Source: Bacteroidales bacterium
GTDB taxonomy: Bacteria; Bacteroidota; Bacteroidia; Bacteroidales; Paludibacteraceae
NCBI GenBank assembly: GCA_012837935.1
Contig: DUQG01000068.1
Span: 1 to 37,782 of the forward strand
Direction: 5' to 3'
Length of the DNA: 37,782 bases
Positions 26,647 through 35,320 of the stretch are shown here, one piece after another. The notes under the pieces are model-generated. The model saw only the letters and a program-made list of their open reading frames with translations. It did not search any database and was not told where the DNA came from. How positions within the stretch are numbered: position 1 is the first letter of the stretch; the number at the start of each line of letters is the position of its first letter. A program made the position numbers and the translations under genes.

Positions 26647-26700
26647 CAGTGGATTTTTCAACCCACTGAAACTTCGGGATAGCGGGTTTCCTAGCCCGTT
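26647..26700 (+). repeat. Two mini-hairpins with pyrimidine loops
   Basis: CAGTGG/CCACTG (26647-26668; an inner TT/AA pair closes a TTTC loop) and AGCGGGTT/AGCCCGTT (26681-26700, two wobbles, loop TCCT). Same design as the cluster at 594-856. They start right after the M60 stop, as the first cluster follows the other T9SS gene. Confidence 0.55.
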
Positions 26701-26728
26701 ACCTTTAGGTTAACAATAAAAACTAATT

Positions 26729-26770
26729 GAACAGATAGGCAGAACAATCGTTCCTGTCTGTTCTTTTTTT
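26729..26770 (+). terminator. Terminator of the M60 peptidase gene
   Basis: GAACAGATAGG (26729-26739) pairs with CCTGTCTGTTC (26753-26763) with one wobble, followed by seven Ts. Confidence 0.85.
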
Positions 26771-26787
26771 AGTACCACCTTCCAACC

Positions 26788-26819
26788 TCCTAAAGACCGA
26801 CTTTATGTCGACTTTGGGT
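26788..26819 (+). repeat. Dispersed hairpin repeat, diverged copy
   Basis: CCTAAAGACCGAC, loop TTTAT, GTCGACTTTGGGTA. The right end keeps CTTTGGGTAA, as in copy 1; the stem pairs as AAAG/CTTT and CGAC/GTCG with a bulge. In the 640-base gene-free stretch 26644-27283 I see this, the items listed around it, and a small dyad TTCCC-GTA-GGGAA at 26910-26922. Confidence 0.5.
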
Positions 26820-27034
26820 AAGTCATTTGGATACTATGAAGTTAAGAATGCTTTGTGTATGCTAAGTTTATATTAGGTGGTGATGAAAATATATTTTTTG
26901 TAGCTATTTTTCCCGTAGGGAATAGATGTTTGTTGTAGTCGCGCCCGAGTCAATCAATTTTTAAGTGCTATTGATTTCATCATATTATTTGCTTCCATTC
27001 ACTAACTTATTTGGAGTGCGACTAATAATTATTC

Positions 27035-27098
27035 TGTCAATCCTTCCCAAAAACTGACATTTTTACATTATATAATAGAAGCGCTATAAAACCTGACA
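27035..27098. promoter_or_regulatory. TGTCA/TGACA half-sites upstream of the HtrA-type protease
   Basis: TGTCA (27035-27039), TGACA (27055-27059) and TGACA (27094-27098) lie 185-250 bases before the protease ATG. Similar half-sites precede groES. Five-base words are common by chance, so this is tentative. Confidence 0.25.
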
Positions 27099-27230
27099 AA
27101 GTGATGTTTTATCATTTATATATTTTAAATATTGCTATATAGCAGCGTTAAAGCCCGTTAAGTACGATTTTAACATTGTTAAAATAGACCAAATATCCGA
27201 CGATTTCAGGATTTAAGGCATAGCATTTGC

Positions 27231-27238
27231 TATTTTTG
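27231..27238 (+). promoter_or_regulatory. Promoter -7 box of the HtrA-type protease gene
   Basis: TATTTTTG fits TAnnTTTG; transcription from about 27245 gives a leader of about 40 bases to the ATG at 27284, and would exclude the in-frame ATG at 27227. Confidence 0.55.
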
Positions 27239-27283
27239 TATCGGATTTTTATTTACATAACAATTTTAAGCTATTATAATAAC

Positions 27284-28813
27284 ATGAATATGAAACTAAG
27301 TAGAACAAAATCAATTATCTTACTGGTACTTTTAGTTGTCGGTGTTAGTGCCGGAACTGCATGGACGACCAGTAAAATTCAAAGCAAAAACAGTGGAGTA
27401 GAGTATATTGAATCTAACGGAAGCAATCGAGATATAAAAGCTCGATTTGCCAACGCTCAAAGAGCATTTGATACGGACTTTACCGTTGCTGCCGATTTGA
27501 CGGTTCACGCCGTGGTGCACGTTACAACCAAAGTACCCCGTCAACAGCGTCAAAGTGATTTTTTTAGCGACCCGTTTTTTGAATTTTTCTTTGGACCGCA
27601 GCAAAGAGGACAACGTCAACAAGAACAGGGTGAAGCTGTTCCCAGAGGTGCCGGCTCGGGAGTTATTATCAGTAAAGACGGCTACATCGTAACTAACAAT
27701 CACGTGATTGATGGTGCGACTATCATTGACGTAACGCTAAACAACAAGAAAACCTATTCAGCTAAATTAGTGGGTACAGATCCTTCAACGGATATTGCTT
27801 TGCTAAAAGTGGATGCAAAAGATTTGCATTATATCACTTTTGGAAATTCGGATGATGTAAAAGTAGGAGAGTGGGTGCTGGCAGTAGGTAATCCGTTTAA
27901 CTTGACCTCTACGGTTACTGCCGGAATTGTAAGTGCGAAAGCTCGTAACCTTGGAATTATCGGTACAGACCGTTACGGAAGACGCACAGAGAAACTTTCT
28001 ATTGAGTCCTTTATTCAAACGGATGCGGCAATTAACCCGGGAAATAGTGGTGGTGCATTAGTGAACACGAATGGTGAGCTAATCGGTATTAATACGGCTA
28101 TTGCTTCACAAACGGGTTCTTATGCAGGTTATGGTTTCGCTGTTCCGTCCAGCATTGTGCAGAAAGTAGTTACAGACCTTCGTGAGCATGGTGTAGTGCA
28201 GCGTGCTTTGCTCGGTGTAAGCATTGGCGATATTACCAACGAAATAGCGAAAGAGAAAAATCTAAAAACGCTTAACGGAGCACTAGTTGATGATGTTGTA
28301 GAAGGAGGTGCTGCCGAAAAAGCCGGCGTGAAAAAAGGCGATGTTATCAACGAAATCAACGGCGTAAAAGTAAGCTCAACAGCAGAATTGCAAGAGCAAG
28401 TAAGTCGATATCGTCCGGGTGATAAAATTACAATCGGTGTGGTAAGAGATAATAAGCAATTGAAGCTAACTGCCAACTTGAAAAATGCAGAAGGAACAAC
28501 CGACGTAGTAAGAAATACAGAATTTACAACAGACCTCGGTGTGAAACTAAAACCTATCAGTAGTACAGTGAAAGAGGCTTTAGGAATTGAAAACGGACTT
28601 GAAGTGAGTTCAGTTGGGCCCGGTAAGTTTAACGATGCAGGAATTACACAAGGTTATATTATCTTGAAAATCAACAATAAAACTATGGCATCTACTAAAG
28701 ATTTTGAGAATGTATATGAAAGTGTATCCAAATCAAAAGGCTCGCTCAATATAGCCGGAGTGTATCCGATGTCAGGTAAAATTGCTTACTACAAAATAGA
28801 TTTGAGTAAATAA
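27284..28813 (+). CDS. DegP/HtrA family periplasmic serine protease (Do)
   Basis: 509 residues from the ATG at 27284 (a second Met lies two codons on; the open frame continues upstream to 27227, before the probable transcript start). Signal anchor SIILLVLLVVGVSAG (10-24), then a trypsin-like domain with the triad His140 (NNHVIDGA), Asp170 (STDIALLKV) and Ser255 (NPGNSGGAL), preceded by a Phe/Gln/Arg-rich LA-type loop (about 86-118). Two PDZ domains follow (about 310-405, GALVDDVVEGGAAEKAGVKK, and 420-509). It removes or refolds damaged proteins in the periplasm under stress. Transcribed alone with its own terminator; full length for the Do family. Confidence 0.95.
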   Translation: MNMKLSRTKSIILLVLLVVGVSAGTAWTTSKIQSKNSGVEYIESNGSNRDIKARFANAQRAFDTDFTVAADLTVHAVVHVTTKVPRQQRQSDFFSDPFFEFFFGPQQRGQRQQEQGEAVPRGAGSGVIISKDGYIVTNNHVIDGATIIDVTLNNKKTYSAKLVGTDPSTDIALLKVDAKDLHYITFGNSDDVKVGEWVLAVGNPFNLTSTVTAGIVSAKARNLGIIGTDRYGRRTEKLSIESFIQTDAAINPGNSGGALVNTNGELIGINTAIASQTGSYAGYGFAVPSSIVQKVVTDLREHGVVQRALLGVSIGDITNEIAKEKNLKTLNGALVDDVVEGGAAEKAGVKKGDVINEINGVKVSSTAELQEQVSRYRPGDKITIGVVRDNKQLKLTANLKNAEGTTDVVRNTEFTTDLGVKLKPISSTVKEALGIENGLEVSSVGPGKFNDAGITQGYIILKINNKTMASTKDFENVYESVSKSKGSLNIAGVYPMSGKIAYYKIDLSK

Positions 28814-28832
28814 TAAAATGCTATAAATCTAT

Positions 28833-28872
28833 GCAAAATAGACCAACTGTTAAAGTCGGTCTATTTTGCTTT
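28833..28872 (+). terminator. Terminator of the HtrA-type protease gene
   Basis: A perfect 12-bp stem GCAAAATAGACC (28833-28844) with GGTCTATTTTGC (28858-28869), inner ACT/AGT pairing, followed by TTTAAT. It is 20 bases past the stop codon. Confidence 0.88.
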
Positions 28873-28907
28873 AATGACTATCGTATTCATCAATACTATT
28901 GTGTTTA

Positions 28908-28942
28908 AACCGAGGGATTAGCTCTAAACCAGTCCCTCGGTT
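28908..28942 (+). repeat. Dispersed hairpin repeat, copy 3
   Basis: AACCGAGGGATTAGCT, loop CTA, AACCAGTCCCTCGGTT. Outer nine pairs are perfect; two mismatches lie near the loop. Relative to copy 1 the fourth pair of the core is reversed from C-G to G-C on both arms, and the sixth is G-C instead of A-T. Confidence 0.8.
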
Positions 28943-28978
28943 GCGATAATAAAGTTAGAGTTAGCTGCTACTTTATTA

Positions 28979-29006
28979 CAGATAGGCTTGAAGCCAGTCT
29001 TTGGGT
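28979..29006 (+). repeat. Dispersed hairpin repeat, partial copy 4
   Basis: AGATAGGCT, loop TGA, AGCCAGTCTTTGGGT: the right arm is identical to copy 1, but the outer left arm is missing (replaced by TTATTAC), so only the inner nine positions can pair. It is 37 bases from copy 3 within the 362-base spacer 28814-29175, which otherwise holds the terminator and the rpoD promoter. Confidence 0.7.
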
Positions 29007-29119
29007 GTTTTTCTAAAAAAACATTAAAATTAAAACAAAAACGTTATAGTTAACGTTGTGTAATTGTGTGCTGTTAGAAAATAATTTTTTAATGGCATGC
29101 AATTCTTTAACCTTAATTA

Positions 29120-29151
29120 TTTGAATTTGAACAAAAAAAGCCCTACCTTTG
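29120..29151 (+). promoter_or_regulatory. Promoter of the primary sigma factor gene
   Basis: TTTG (29120-29123), 20 bases, TACCTTTG (29144-29151): a textbook Bacteroidota promoter. The -7 box sits inside a dyad, AGCCCTAC/GTAGGCT (29139-29157), that could bind a regulator. The transcript would start about 29158, 18 bases before the ATG. Confidence 0.75.
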
Positions 29152-29175
29152 TAGGCTAAAATTTTTCCATCCAAT

Positions 29176-30036
29176 ATGAGACAATTAAAGATTACGAAAT
29201 CGATTACCAATCGCGAGAGTGCATCACTCGACAAGTATTTACAAGAAATAGGTCGTGAAGACTTGATTACGGTAGAAGAAGAAGTTGAGCTGGCACAACG
29301 CATACGGAATGGAGACCGTCTTGCTTTGGAAAAACTTACCCGTGCTAACTTGCGTTTTGTGGTTTCAGTAGCAAAACAGTATCAAAATCAAGGATTAAGC
29401 CTTCCGGACTTGATTAACGAAGGCAATTTAGGACTGATTAAAGCCGCTGAGAAATTTGACGAGACACGTGGATTTAAGTTTATTTCCTACGCCGTATGGT
29501 GGATTCGCCAATCCATTTTGCAAGCTTTGGCTGAGCAATCGCGTATTGTGCGTTTGCCTCTAAACCAAGTTGGATCGTTGAACAAAATCAACAAAGCTTT
29601 ATCAAAGTTTGAGCAAGAAAACGAACGTCGTCCTTCGGCAGAAGAGCTGGCTGAGAAACTGGACATTCCAGTAGATAAAATTACCGATACAATGAAAGTT
29701 TCCGGCAGACACGTATCTGTGGATGCGCCTTTTGTGGAAGGTGAAGACAATAGTTTGCTTGACGTAATGATAAACGATGATTCACCCAATGCAGACAGAG
29801 GTCTGATAGATGAATCTCTTTCTAAAGAAATAGACCGTGCATTATCTACGCTAAGTGAGCGGGAGTACGAAATTGTGAAAAAATTCTTTGGAATCGGAGT
29901 TCCAGAAATGACCTTGGAAGAAATTGGTGATGAGTTTGGTTTGACACGTGAACGCGTAAGACAGATTAAAGAGAAAGCAATCAGAAGATTGAGATCCAGT
30001 TCAAAAAGCAGACTGCTTAAAGGCTATCTAGGCTAA
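29176..30036 (+). CDS. rpoD: Primary RNA polymerase sigma factor
   Basis: 286 residues. Region 1.2 ([16 protein letters not shown], about 18-33), region 2 ([36 protein letters not shown], then [16 protein letters not shown] for -7 recognition), region 3 (about 160-205) and region 4 ([34 protein letters not shown], about 235-275) are all present. It lacks region 1.1 and the non-conserved insert, as expected for the short housekeeping sigma of Bacteroidota, which reads TTTG/TAnnTTTG promoters like the ones in this window. Single gene with its own promoter and terminator. Confidence 0.96.
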   Translation: MRQLKITKSITNRESASLDKYLQEIGREDLITVEEEVELAQRIRNGDRLALEKLTRANLRFVVSVAKQYQNQGLSLPDLINEGNLGLIKAAEKFDETRGFKFISYAVWWIRQSILQALAEQSRIVRLPLNQVGSLNKINKALSKFEQENERRPSAEELAEKLDIPVDKITDTMKVSGRHVSVDAPFVEGEDNSLLDVMINDDSPNADRGLIDESLSKEIDRALSTLSEREYEIVKKFFGIGVPEMTLEEIGDEFGLTRERVRQIKEKAIRRLRSSSKSRLLKGYLG

Positions 30037-30058
30037 TTACATGTTAAAAAATTATACT

Positions 30059-30096
30059 AAGCGACTCTTTTAGAAAAGAGTTGCTTTTTTATTTTT
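30059..30096 (+). terminator. Terminator of rpoD
   Basis: AAGCGACTCTTT (30059-30070) pairs with AAAGAGTTGCTT (30075-30086) with one wobble, followed by TTTTATTTTT. Confidence 0.88.
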
Positions 30097-30164
30097 AAAA
30101 ATATAGATATTGAAAAGTTTTGATTAAATTTGAAATTTAAAACCACATCCTAATCTTTTCAACG

Positions 30165-30197
30165 CCCCAAGGACTGGCTCTAAGCCTGTCTTTGGGT
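30165..30197 (+). repeat. Dispersed hairpin repeat, copy 5
   Basis: CCCCAAGGACTGGCT, loop CTA, AGCCTGTCTTTGGGT. Thirteen of 15 positions pair, including the G.T wobble shared with copy 1; the tenth pair is C-G in place of T.G. It lies 27 bases before the purine permease ATG, so it would be in that gene's leader if transcribed from upstream. Confidence 0.8.
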
Positions 30198-30223
30198 AAA
30201 TATTCATTAAACAAATATTTATC

Positions 30224-31537
30224 ATGATTGAAAAACTATTTAAGCTAAAAGAAAACGGCACCAATGTCAGAACAGAAATGATGGCAGGTGTGATTACGTT
30301 TCTTACAATGTCTTATATCCTGGCTGTAAACCCACAGATTTTGGGTGCAACAGGTATGGATAAGCAAGCTCTTTTCACCACGACGGCTCTGGCTGCCATT
30401 GCAGGAACTTTATTTATGGCTATTTTCGCAAATGTGCCTATTGCGCAAGCACCGGGCATGGGACTTAACAACTTTTTTGCTTTTACCGTGGTGCTTGCAA
30501 TGGGTTATTCTTGGCAATTTGCATTGACTGCCGTAATTATCGAAGGATTTATTTTTCTACTTCTTACGCTTTTCAACATTCGAGAATTAATAATCAATAA
30601 TATCCCCAAAGGGCTTAAAGAAGCTATTCCAATTGGTATTGGCTTGTTTATCACCTTAATTGGGTTGAAGAGTGCAGGGATTGTGGTACCTAATGAATCT
30701 ACATTGGTTGAGTTGGGTAGTATGTCCAATCCAAGTGCTTGGATTGCTTTTTTAGGATTGGTTGTAATTGCAGTTTTATTGACGTTGAAAGTGCACGGTG
30801 CTATTCTTATCGGTATTCTAACCTCAACAGTTTTCGCTATTATTCTTGGTGAAGTTCATCTACCGGAAGGCAATTTGGTTTCACTTCCGCCTTCTATTGC
30901 ACCGATTTTTGTAAAATTTGAATGGACGCATGTCTTTACTTTCGATATGCTTATTGTAGTGTTTACTTTCCTTATTGTGAATCTTTTTGATTCAATGGGA
31001 ACTTTAATCGGGGTAATTTCAAAAATAGGAAAATCGGATAAAGACGGTAATTTCCCTCAAATTCAGAAAGCGCTTTTTGCAGATGCATTGGGTACTATTG
31101 CAGGTGCTTTGTTGGGAACAAGTCCGAATACTTCTTTTGTAGAGAGTGCTTCGGGTGTGGCTGCAGGCGGTCGTACAGGACTAACCAGCGTAAGTACGGC
31201 ACTGATGTTTTTCTTGGCACTATTTTTTGCACCTATTTTCTTAATGGTACCTGCGGCTGCTACGGCGCCTGCGCTGATTATTATCGGTTTGTTTATGATG
31301 AGTTCGGTCGGAAATATTAATTTTTCAGAAATCAGCGAAGGACTTCCGGCATTTATTACCATTATTTTTATGCCGTTTACTTACAGTATTGCACAAGGTG
31401 TAATCTTCGGTATGCTAAGCTTTACCATTATTAAGCTTCTATCCGGCAAAGCCAAAGATGTGAGTATTACTATGTATGTTTTGGCGCTGTTCTTCCTTGT
31501 TAAAATCGTATTGGATGCTTCCAATGTGTTTGGATAA
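30224..31537 (+). CDS. NCS2 family (AzgA-type) purine permease
   Basis: 437 residues and about 12-14 membrane helices. Start MIEKLFKLKENGTNVRTEMM followed by AGVITFLTMSYILAVNP, the AzgA/GhxP signature; QAPGMGLNNFFAF, VNLFDSMGTLIGV and GTSPNTSFVESASGVAAGGRTGLTSV form the conserved substrate region, with the acidic residues of FDSMGT and FVES. It imports hypoxanthine, guanine or adenine with protons across the inner membrane; which purine cannot be decided. Alone on its strand; a hairpin repeat lies in its leader and no clear promoter of its own is seen. Confidence 0.93.
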   Translation: MIEKLFKLKENGTNVRTEMMAGVITFLTMSYILAVNPQILGATGMDKQALFTTTALAAIAGTLFMAIFANVPIAQAPGMGLNNFFAFTVVLAMGYSWQFALTAVIIEGFIFLLLTLFNIRELIINNIPKGLKEAIPIGIGLFITLIGLKSAGIVVPNESTLVELGSMSNPSAWIAFLGLVVIAVLLTLKVHGAILIGILTSTVFAIILGEVHLPEGNLVSLPPSIAPIFVKFEWTHVFTFDMLIVVFTFLIVNLFDSMGTLIGVISKIGKSDKDGNFPQIQKALFADALGTIAGALLGTSPNTSFVESASGVAAGGRTGLTSVSTALMFFLALFFAPIFLMVPAAATAPALIIIGLFMMSSVGNINFSEISEGLPAFITIIFMPFTYSIAQGVIFGMLSFTIIKLLSGKAKDVSITMYVLALFFLVKIVLDASNVFG

Positions 31538-31570
31538 AACCGAAATCGATTAGGTGCCAATCTATTAAGG

Positions 31571-31607
31571 AACACAGATAACACGGATTGTATGGATGAA
31601 CGCGGAT
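31571..31607 (+). repeat. Degenerate 9-10 bp tandem repeat (AACACGGAT type)
   Basis: AACACAGAT, AACACGGAT, TGTATGGAT and GAACGCGGAT follow each other directly. A degraded minisatellite-like array between the purine permease and tonB. Confidence 0.5.
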
Positions 31608-31656
31608 TATGTTTGAATACAGATTTGACTTCGTCGATTTTCAATTCACATATTAC

Positions 31657-31691
31657 GCACAATGCGGTTACAAAAACCGCATTGTGCTTTT
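31657..31691 (+). terminator. Strong hairpin, probable terminator of the purine permease gene
   Basis: GCACAATGCGGTT (31657-31669) pairs perfectly with AACCGCATTGTGC (31675-31687), followed by TTTT. It lies 120 bases after the stop codon, farther than usual, and could instead belong to the intergenic hairpin collection. Confidence 0.6.
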
Positions 31692-31693
31692 AT

Positions 31694-31714
31694 AGCTCTA
31701 AGTCAGTCTTTTGG
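31694..31714 (+). repeat. Dispersed hairpin repeat, right-half remnant
   Basis: AGCTCTAAGTCAGTCTTTTGG resembles the loop and right arm of copies 3 and 5; the left arm is replaced by the preceding hairpin. Confidence 0.4.
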
Positions 31715-31734
31715 CAAGGTAAACCATGCTGTTT

Positions 31735-31764
31735 TTGTTCTTTATTCCTTGTTCTTTGTTCCTT
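31735..31764 (+). repeat. Degenerate TTCTTTG heptamers, second array
   Basis: TTCTTTA, TTCCTTG, TTCTTTG and TTCCTTT in tandem, like the array at 201-264. It abuts the tonB stop codon. Confidence 0.55.
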
Positions 31765-32607
31765 TCATTTCAACTCAAATGTTATCGGTAGCGTCAAACG
31801 AACTTTCACTGGGATTCCACCCTGTTTGCCGGGAATCCACTTAGGCATAGTTTTTACTACTCGAATAGCTTCTTTGTTTAAGCTTTCATGCACACCGCGT
31901 ATAACTTCGATTTCTGCAATCGAGCCATCCTTTTCAACCACAAATCGTAAAGTTACTCTGCCTGAAATTTGATTTTCTTGTGCAATGACAGGATAAACAA
32001 TATTTTGACTTAGCCATTTATACATCTCGGCATTGCCACCGGGGAAGCCGGGCTGTTGTTCTACTATTTCAAAGACTTTTTCAGGTTCTTCTACTTGTGC
32101 TACAATTGTTTTGTGAACTTTCAGATCTTCAGGATTAATACCCAATCCATCAGTACGCCCTTTTTCATTATCAATAATAGAGATGACTGCTAATGGGTCT
32201 TTTAGTAATTCGTCTTGTCCTTTTACTTGATTTTCTTCAGTTACTAATTCGTCTTTAGTGATTTCCGGTACGGTGAATTTTATTGATTTAACAAGTTCTT
32301 CCGGTGGAATATATACCACATGCTCTTTTACAATTTCTTCCGGCTCATCCGGTGTTTGTAAATCCACATCTATCAGTCTGACTTTTTCCGTGTTTTGCAT
32401 CCTTGTTGCTTCACGTGCTCGATTGTACTTTGAAATACCCATAGATACAGCCATAAGCAGAAGTGTAAATGTCATCACTGCAATAAATGCTAATGTGTGT
32501 CGCTTGGCGGACTGTTGACGAAGCACATAGGCACCGTAGCTTTTATTCCGCCCTTCAAAAATGAGATCAATCCATTTTTGGGATGTAAGGTCGATGTTCT
32601 TTGCCAT
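31765..32607 (-). CDS. tonB: Energy transducer TonB
   Basis: 280 residues. The N-terminus MAKNIDLTSQKWIDLIFEGR, then NKSYGAYVLRQQ, is typical of Bacteroidota TonB; one membrane helix (about 38-57, TLAFIAVMTFTLLLMAVSMG); a periplasmic linker with acidic PDEPEEIVKEH rather than the usual long Pro/Lys stretch; and the C-terminal TonB domain (about 185-280) with QPGFPGGNAEMYKWLSQNI, YPVIAQENQISGRVTLRFVV and MPKWIPGKQGGIPVKVRLTL. It passes proton-motive energy from ExbB-ExbD to outer-membrane receptors. No exbB or exbD lies beside it. Own promoter; downstream sequence has no clear minus-strand terminator. Confidence 0.92.
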   Translation of the reverse strand: MAKNIDLTSQKWIDLIFEGRNKSYGAYVLRQQSAKRHTLAFIAVMTFTLLLMAVSMGISKYNRAREATRMQNTEKVRLIDVDLQTPDEPEEIVKEHVVYIPPEELVKSIKFTVPEITKDELVTEENQVKGQDELLKDPLAVISIIDNEKGRTDGLGINPEDLKVHKTIVAQVEEPEKVFEIVEQQPGFPGGNAEMYKWLSQNIVYPVIAQENQISGRVTLRFVVEKDGSIAEIEVIRGVHESLNKEAIRVVKTMPKWIPGKQGGIPVKVRLTLPITFELK

Positions 32608-32681
32608 TTTTCTAAGATTTTTTACTAATTAATACTAAGTTTCAGAAAAACATAAGTTGGTGCACTCAATCATGTTCAATG

Positions 32682-32712
32682 CAAAACTAAGGCAAAAGAA
32701 AAGCGAATGCAA
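32682..32712 (-). promoter_or_regulatory. Promoter of tonB
   Basis: On the minus strand ATTG (-33, core 32712-32710), 20 bases, TAGTTTTG (32689-32682). The leader is about 70 bases. The -33 core lies in the stem of the terminator of the upstream regulator gene. Confidence 0.5.
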
Positions 32713-32727
32713 TAGTTTTGCATCCGC
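32691..32727 (-). terminator. Terminator of the TPR/HTH regulator gene
   Basis: GCGAATGCAA (32703-32712) pairs with TTGCATCCGC (32718-32727), one mismatch on the plus strand that is G.U on the minus strand, where CTTTTCTTTTG follows. It lies about 100 bases past the stop codon. Confidence 0.65.
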
Positions 32728-32824
32728 TCGGGAAAAGTTAACGCCTAAATAGGTTTATTATGTTGATAATTAGTTTGTTGGTAAAATTTTATTAACGCTA
32801 GGAAACGGTCGATTAGCCATGATT

Positions 32825-34561
32825 TTATGCTTCATCATTCCAATCTTCAGGAATTTTTACCTCATTTTCAAGCATTTTTTTCTTCAATTTTGATTTCCTT
32901 ACTCGAATACTCTCTACGGAAGTGTTCAAAAGTGTTGCCATTTGTTGATTGTCTGCACCTGTGGCAATAAATGCCATCATCATTTTTTCACTTTCGTTGA
33001 AGAGCTTACTTTCTTCGATAGAGATTCCGGTTAAATCGGCAAATAGCTTATCATCGAGAAATTGAGTATCTGTGATTTTTGTGGTTTGGATAAAGGATTT
33101 GTATTCAGTTTCTATTTTTTTCAAAAGATTTTCATTTTTGGAAATAGTCGGGTTGCTTTGCAGGTCGAGCAAGAAGTTTTTGATATTTAAATTTCGTTGT
33201 GAAATTTGGCGATAAATAGGAATTACAAACTGCTTTTCAATTAATTTTCTTTCTGCCAACTCTTTATCCAGAAGCAGTTGTTTCTCATGCTCAATGGCTA
33301 GTTGTTTTTCTTGTTCCAGAATTTTCTTTTCAGAAAAAAGTAGTTTTTCCCGTTCACGCTGCATTTTCATCCTGTTTCTAAAAACTAAGAAACCTAAAAT
33401 CAGCACCAGCACAACAATTAAAACCGATAGTTTTAAGAAAAGATTGCTGCTCTTCAGTTTTATAGCTCGATTTTCTGCGGCTGCTACATCGTGCTTTCGT
33501 TCTAATTCCAAAATTTGAGTATTTAATTGCTGATAGATAGCGCGATTTTGCAAGCGATAGACTTCTTTGTAGGCTTCCGAGCTTTTTTTCCAGTCGCTTT
33601 TCATGGCAGCAATTTCAGCCACATTCAGGTAATAATGGAAATTAAGATAGAAAGTTGTATCTACAATACTTTCAACAGCCATCTCCCCATAATGCAATGC
33701 GCTGTCTAATTGTCCCAATGCTTTGTAACTATCAGAAATTCGGTAATAATCCGCCAAAAGTGCAGCTGTATCGTTTTTGAGTTTATCCTGCGCCATCAGT
33801 TCGTAATCAATCTTTAAGGCGTTCCTATAATTTTTTTTGCTGTTGTAGAAAGCAGCTTCTGCATTTTTTATATCTCGGATTTGTTCGCTACTAAGTGCTG
33901 AAAATGATTGTAAATCTTCTAAAAGTGTACGTGCCGTGATGAAATCCATTGCTTTCATTCGGTTCCAGTAGAAATCCCGATAGGTTTTGAAAAGCACCGA
34001 GCTGTCGTTTAGCTGTTCGGCAAGCTTCAAAGCTTCTTTGAAATAGCTGTGCGCTGTAACCGTATTGTTGTTCTGATTGTGGATTTGACCCAAATAGAAA
34101 TTAGCAATTTGCTTGGCACGAATATCCAACACTTGCTTTTCAGCATCCAAATCCAATGCTTGTTTAATGGGTAAGTAAGCCCGACCGTCAATGGCACCGT
34201 TGTGATTTCGCACAATTCCCTGATAAATAAGTGCACGAATGTAATTCTGTGGAAGAAGTTCCGGATTACGCGCAAATTCATTTACTGCGTAATTAATGGA
34301 ACTGTCGGATGTTAATGTTTCCCCGAAATTGTGTGCAGAAATATTAATCAGAAGACTTATGTAGGCTTGTTTGTAAGATGTGGTGTTTTCTACACGAAGC
34401 TGCTTGGCACGGTTGTGAACATATCGGGGGTATTTATAAACCATGCTGTCTAAATCAGCCAGAGATTTGTACGGCACGGCATTGCTGTTTTTATTACATG
34501 CAAATAGTGTCAGCAGAAGCAATAAAATTCCCCAAAATCCAATTATTTTCCTTTTAGCCAT
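32825..34561 (-). CDS. Membrane-anchored TPR protein with C-terminal HTH
   Basis: 578 residues. Lipoprotein-like signal (GFWGILLLLLTLFAC, Cys22), about 350 residues of helical TPR-type repeats (for example YADYYRISDSYKALGQLDSALHYGE-like units), a membrane helix (about 378-398, LSVLIVVLVLILGFLVF), a coiled coil rich in Arg/Glu/Lys (about 400-445), and a C-terminal helix-turn-helix (about 530-565, ATGADNQQMATLLNTSVESI, then RVRKSKLKKKM), LuxR-like. The layout is an outside sensor with an inside DNA-binding domain, a one-component regulator class frequent in Bacteroidota. Target unknown; tonB lies downstream but behind its own promoter. The two membrane anchors (lipobox and helix) cannot both be standard, so the first may be an uncleaved signal. 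Confidence 0.8.
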   Translation of the reverse strand: MAKRKIIGFWGILLLLLTLFACNKNSNAVPYKSLADLDSMVYKYPRYVHNRAKQLRVENTTSYKQAYISLLINISAHNFGETLTSDSSINYAVNEFARNPELLPQNYIRALIYQGIVRNHNGAIDGRAYLPIKQALDLDAEKQVLDIRAKQIANFYLGQIHNQNNNTVTAHSYFKEALKLAEQLNDSSVLFKTYRDFYWNRMKAMDFITARTLLEDLQSFSALSSEQIRDIKNAEAAFYNSKKNYRNALKIDYELMAQDKLKNDTAALLADYYRISDSYKALGQLDSALHYGEMAVESIVDTTFYLNFHYYLNVAEIAAMKSDWKKSSEAYKEVYRLQNRAIYQQLNTQILELERKHDVAAAENRAIKLKSSNLFLKLSVLIVVLVLILGFLVFRNRMKMQREREKLLFSEKKILEQEKQLAIEHEKQLLLDKELAERKLIEKQFVIPIYRQISQRNLNIKNFLLDLQSNPTISKNENLLKKIETEYKSFIQTTKITDTQFLDDKLFADLTGISIEESKLFNESEKMMMAFIATGADNQQMATLLNTSVESIRVRKSKLKKKMLENEVKIPEDWNDEA

Positions 34562-34630
34562 AATTGCAGTACTTAATTGAGTGCTAAATTAATGGAAAGT
34601 TCAGAGAATAGAAAGAGAATAGCCGATTAT

Positions 34631-35287
34631 TTACCAAAACCATTGACTATAAGCCACTATACATAGGCAGGTAATCAGAAAAATATAAACCGGAATTTTG
34701 AAAATAGATTTGTTGGAAGGCGTATCTGTAAATAATGTAGGTTTAAGCTTTTTTAAAACCCAATAAATCAACCATGCAACCAGCAATCCTACAATTGTAC
34801 CACCCAAAATATCGCCGGGGTAGTGGACGCCAAGATATATTCTTGAATAAGAGTTTATAATAGCCCAAGCGAAAATCCCGGTAGAATAAATCCTATTTCT
34901 GAAAAACAGAGATGATAGAAGCGCTATAGCAAAAGAGTTGGCTGCATGAGAAGAAACAAAGCCGTATAAACCGCTTTTCATACCTCTTACGAGCACCACT
35001 AACCCTTCCAATTCCGGCTCATGGCTGGGTCTAAGTCTGCCAACTGCATTTTTTAATATTCCGGAAGCTATTTGGTCAGCTAGAACTACACTTAATATCA
35101 AAGCAAGAACTAACCACAAACCTTTTTTCCCCCATTGTTTAATGATTACATAAATCATAGACAGATAGAGCGGAACCCAAGGCAAACGTCCACTGTAGGT
35201 GTACATTATCCCGTCCCAAAATTCGGAATAATCATTATTCAGTGCTAAAAGCCACTGTTTGTCTATGCTGTCAAGAAATTCTATCAT
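34631..35287 (-). CDS. PAP2 family phosphatase, membrane-bound
   Basis: 218 residues, about six membrane helices. All three PAP2 motifs are seen: KNAVGRLRP (79-87), SSHAANS (112-118, His114; Ser in place of the usual Pro of PSGH) and SRIYLGVHYPGD (148-159, His155 and Asp159). Enzymes of this type remove phosphate from undecaprenyl pyrophosphate, phosphatidic acid or lipid A on the periplasmic side of the inner membrane. It lies 69 bases upstream of the regulator gene and about 100 bases after galE, beyond a hairpin. The exact lipid substrate is uncertain. Confidence 0.9.
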   Translation of the reverse strand: MIEFLDSIDKQWLLALNNDYSEFWDGIMYTYSGRLPWVPLYLSMIYVIIKQWGKKGLWLVLALILSVVLADQIASGILKNAVGRLRPSHEPELEGLVVLVRGMKSGLYGFVSSHAANSFAIALLSSLFFRNRIYSTGIFAWAIINSYSRIYLGVHYPGDILGGTIVGLLVAWLIYWVLKKLKPTLFTDTPSNKSIFKIPVYIFLITCLCIVAYSQWFW

Positions 35288-35320
35288 TTGATTATTAAGT
35301 GATGGTTTGTTTAATAATAA

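Noticed and set aside
28979-29006. Repeat copy 4 as the terminator of the HtrA-type gene
   Set aside because: A perfect terminator already lies at 28833-28872, and this copy has lost its outer left arm.
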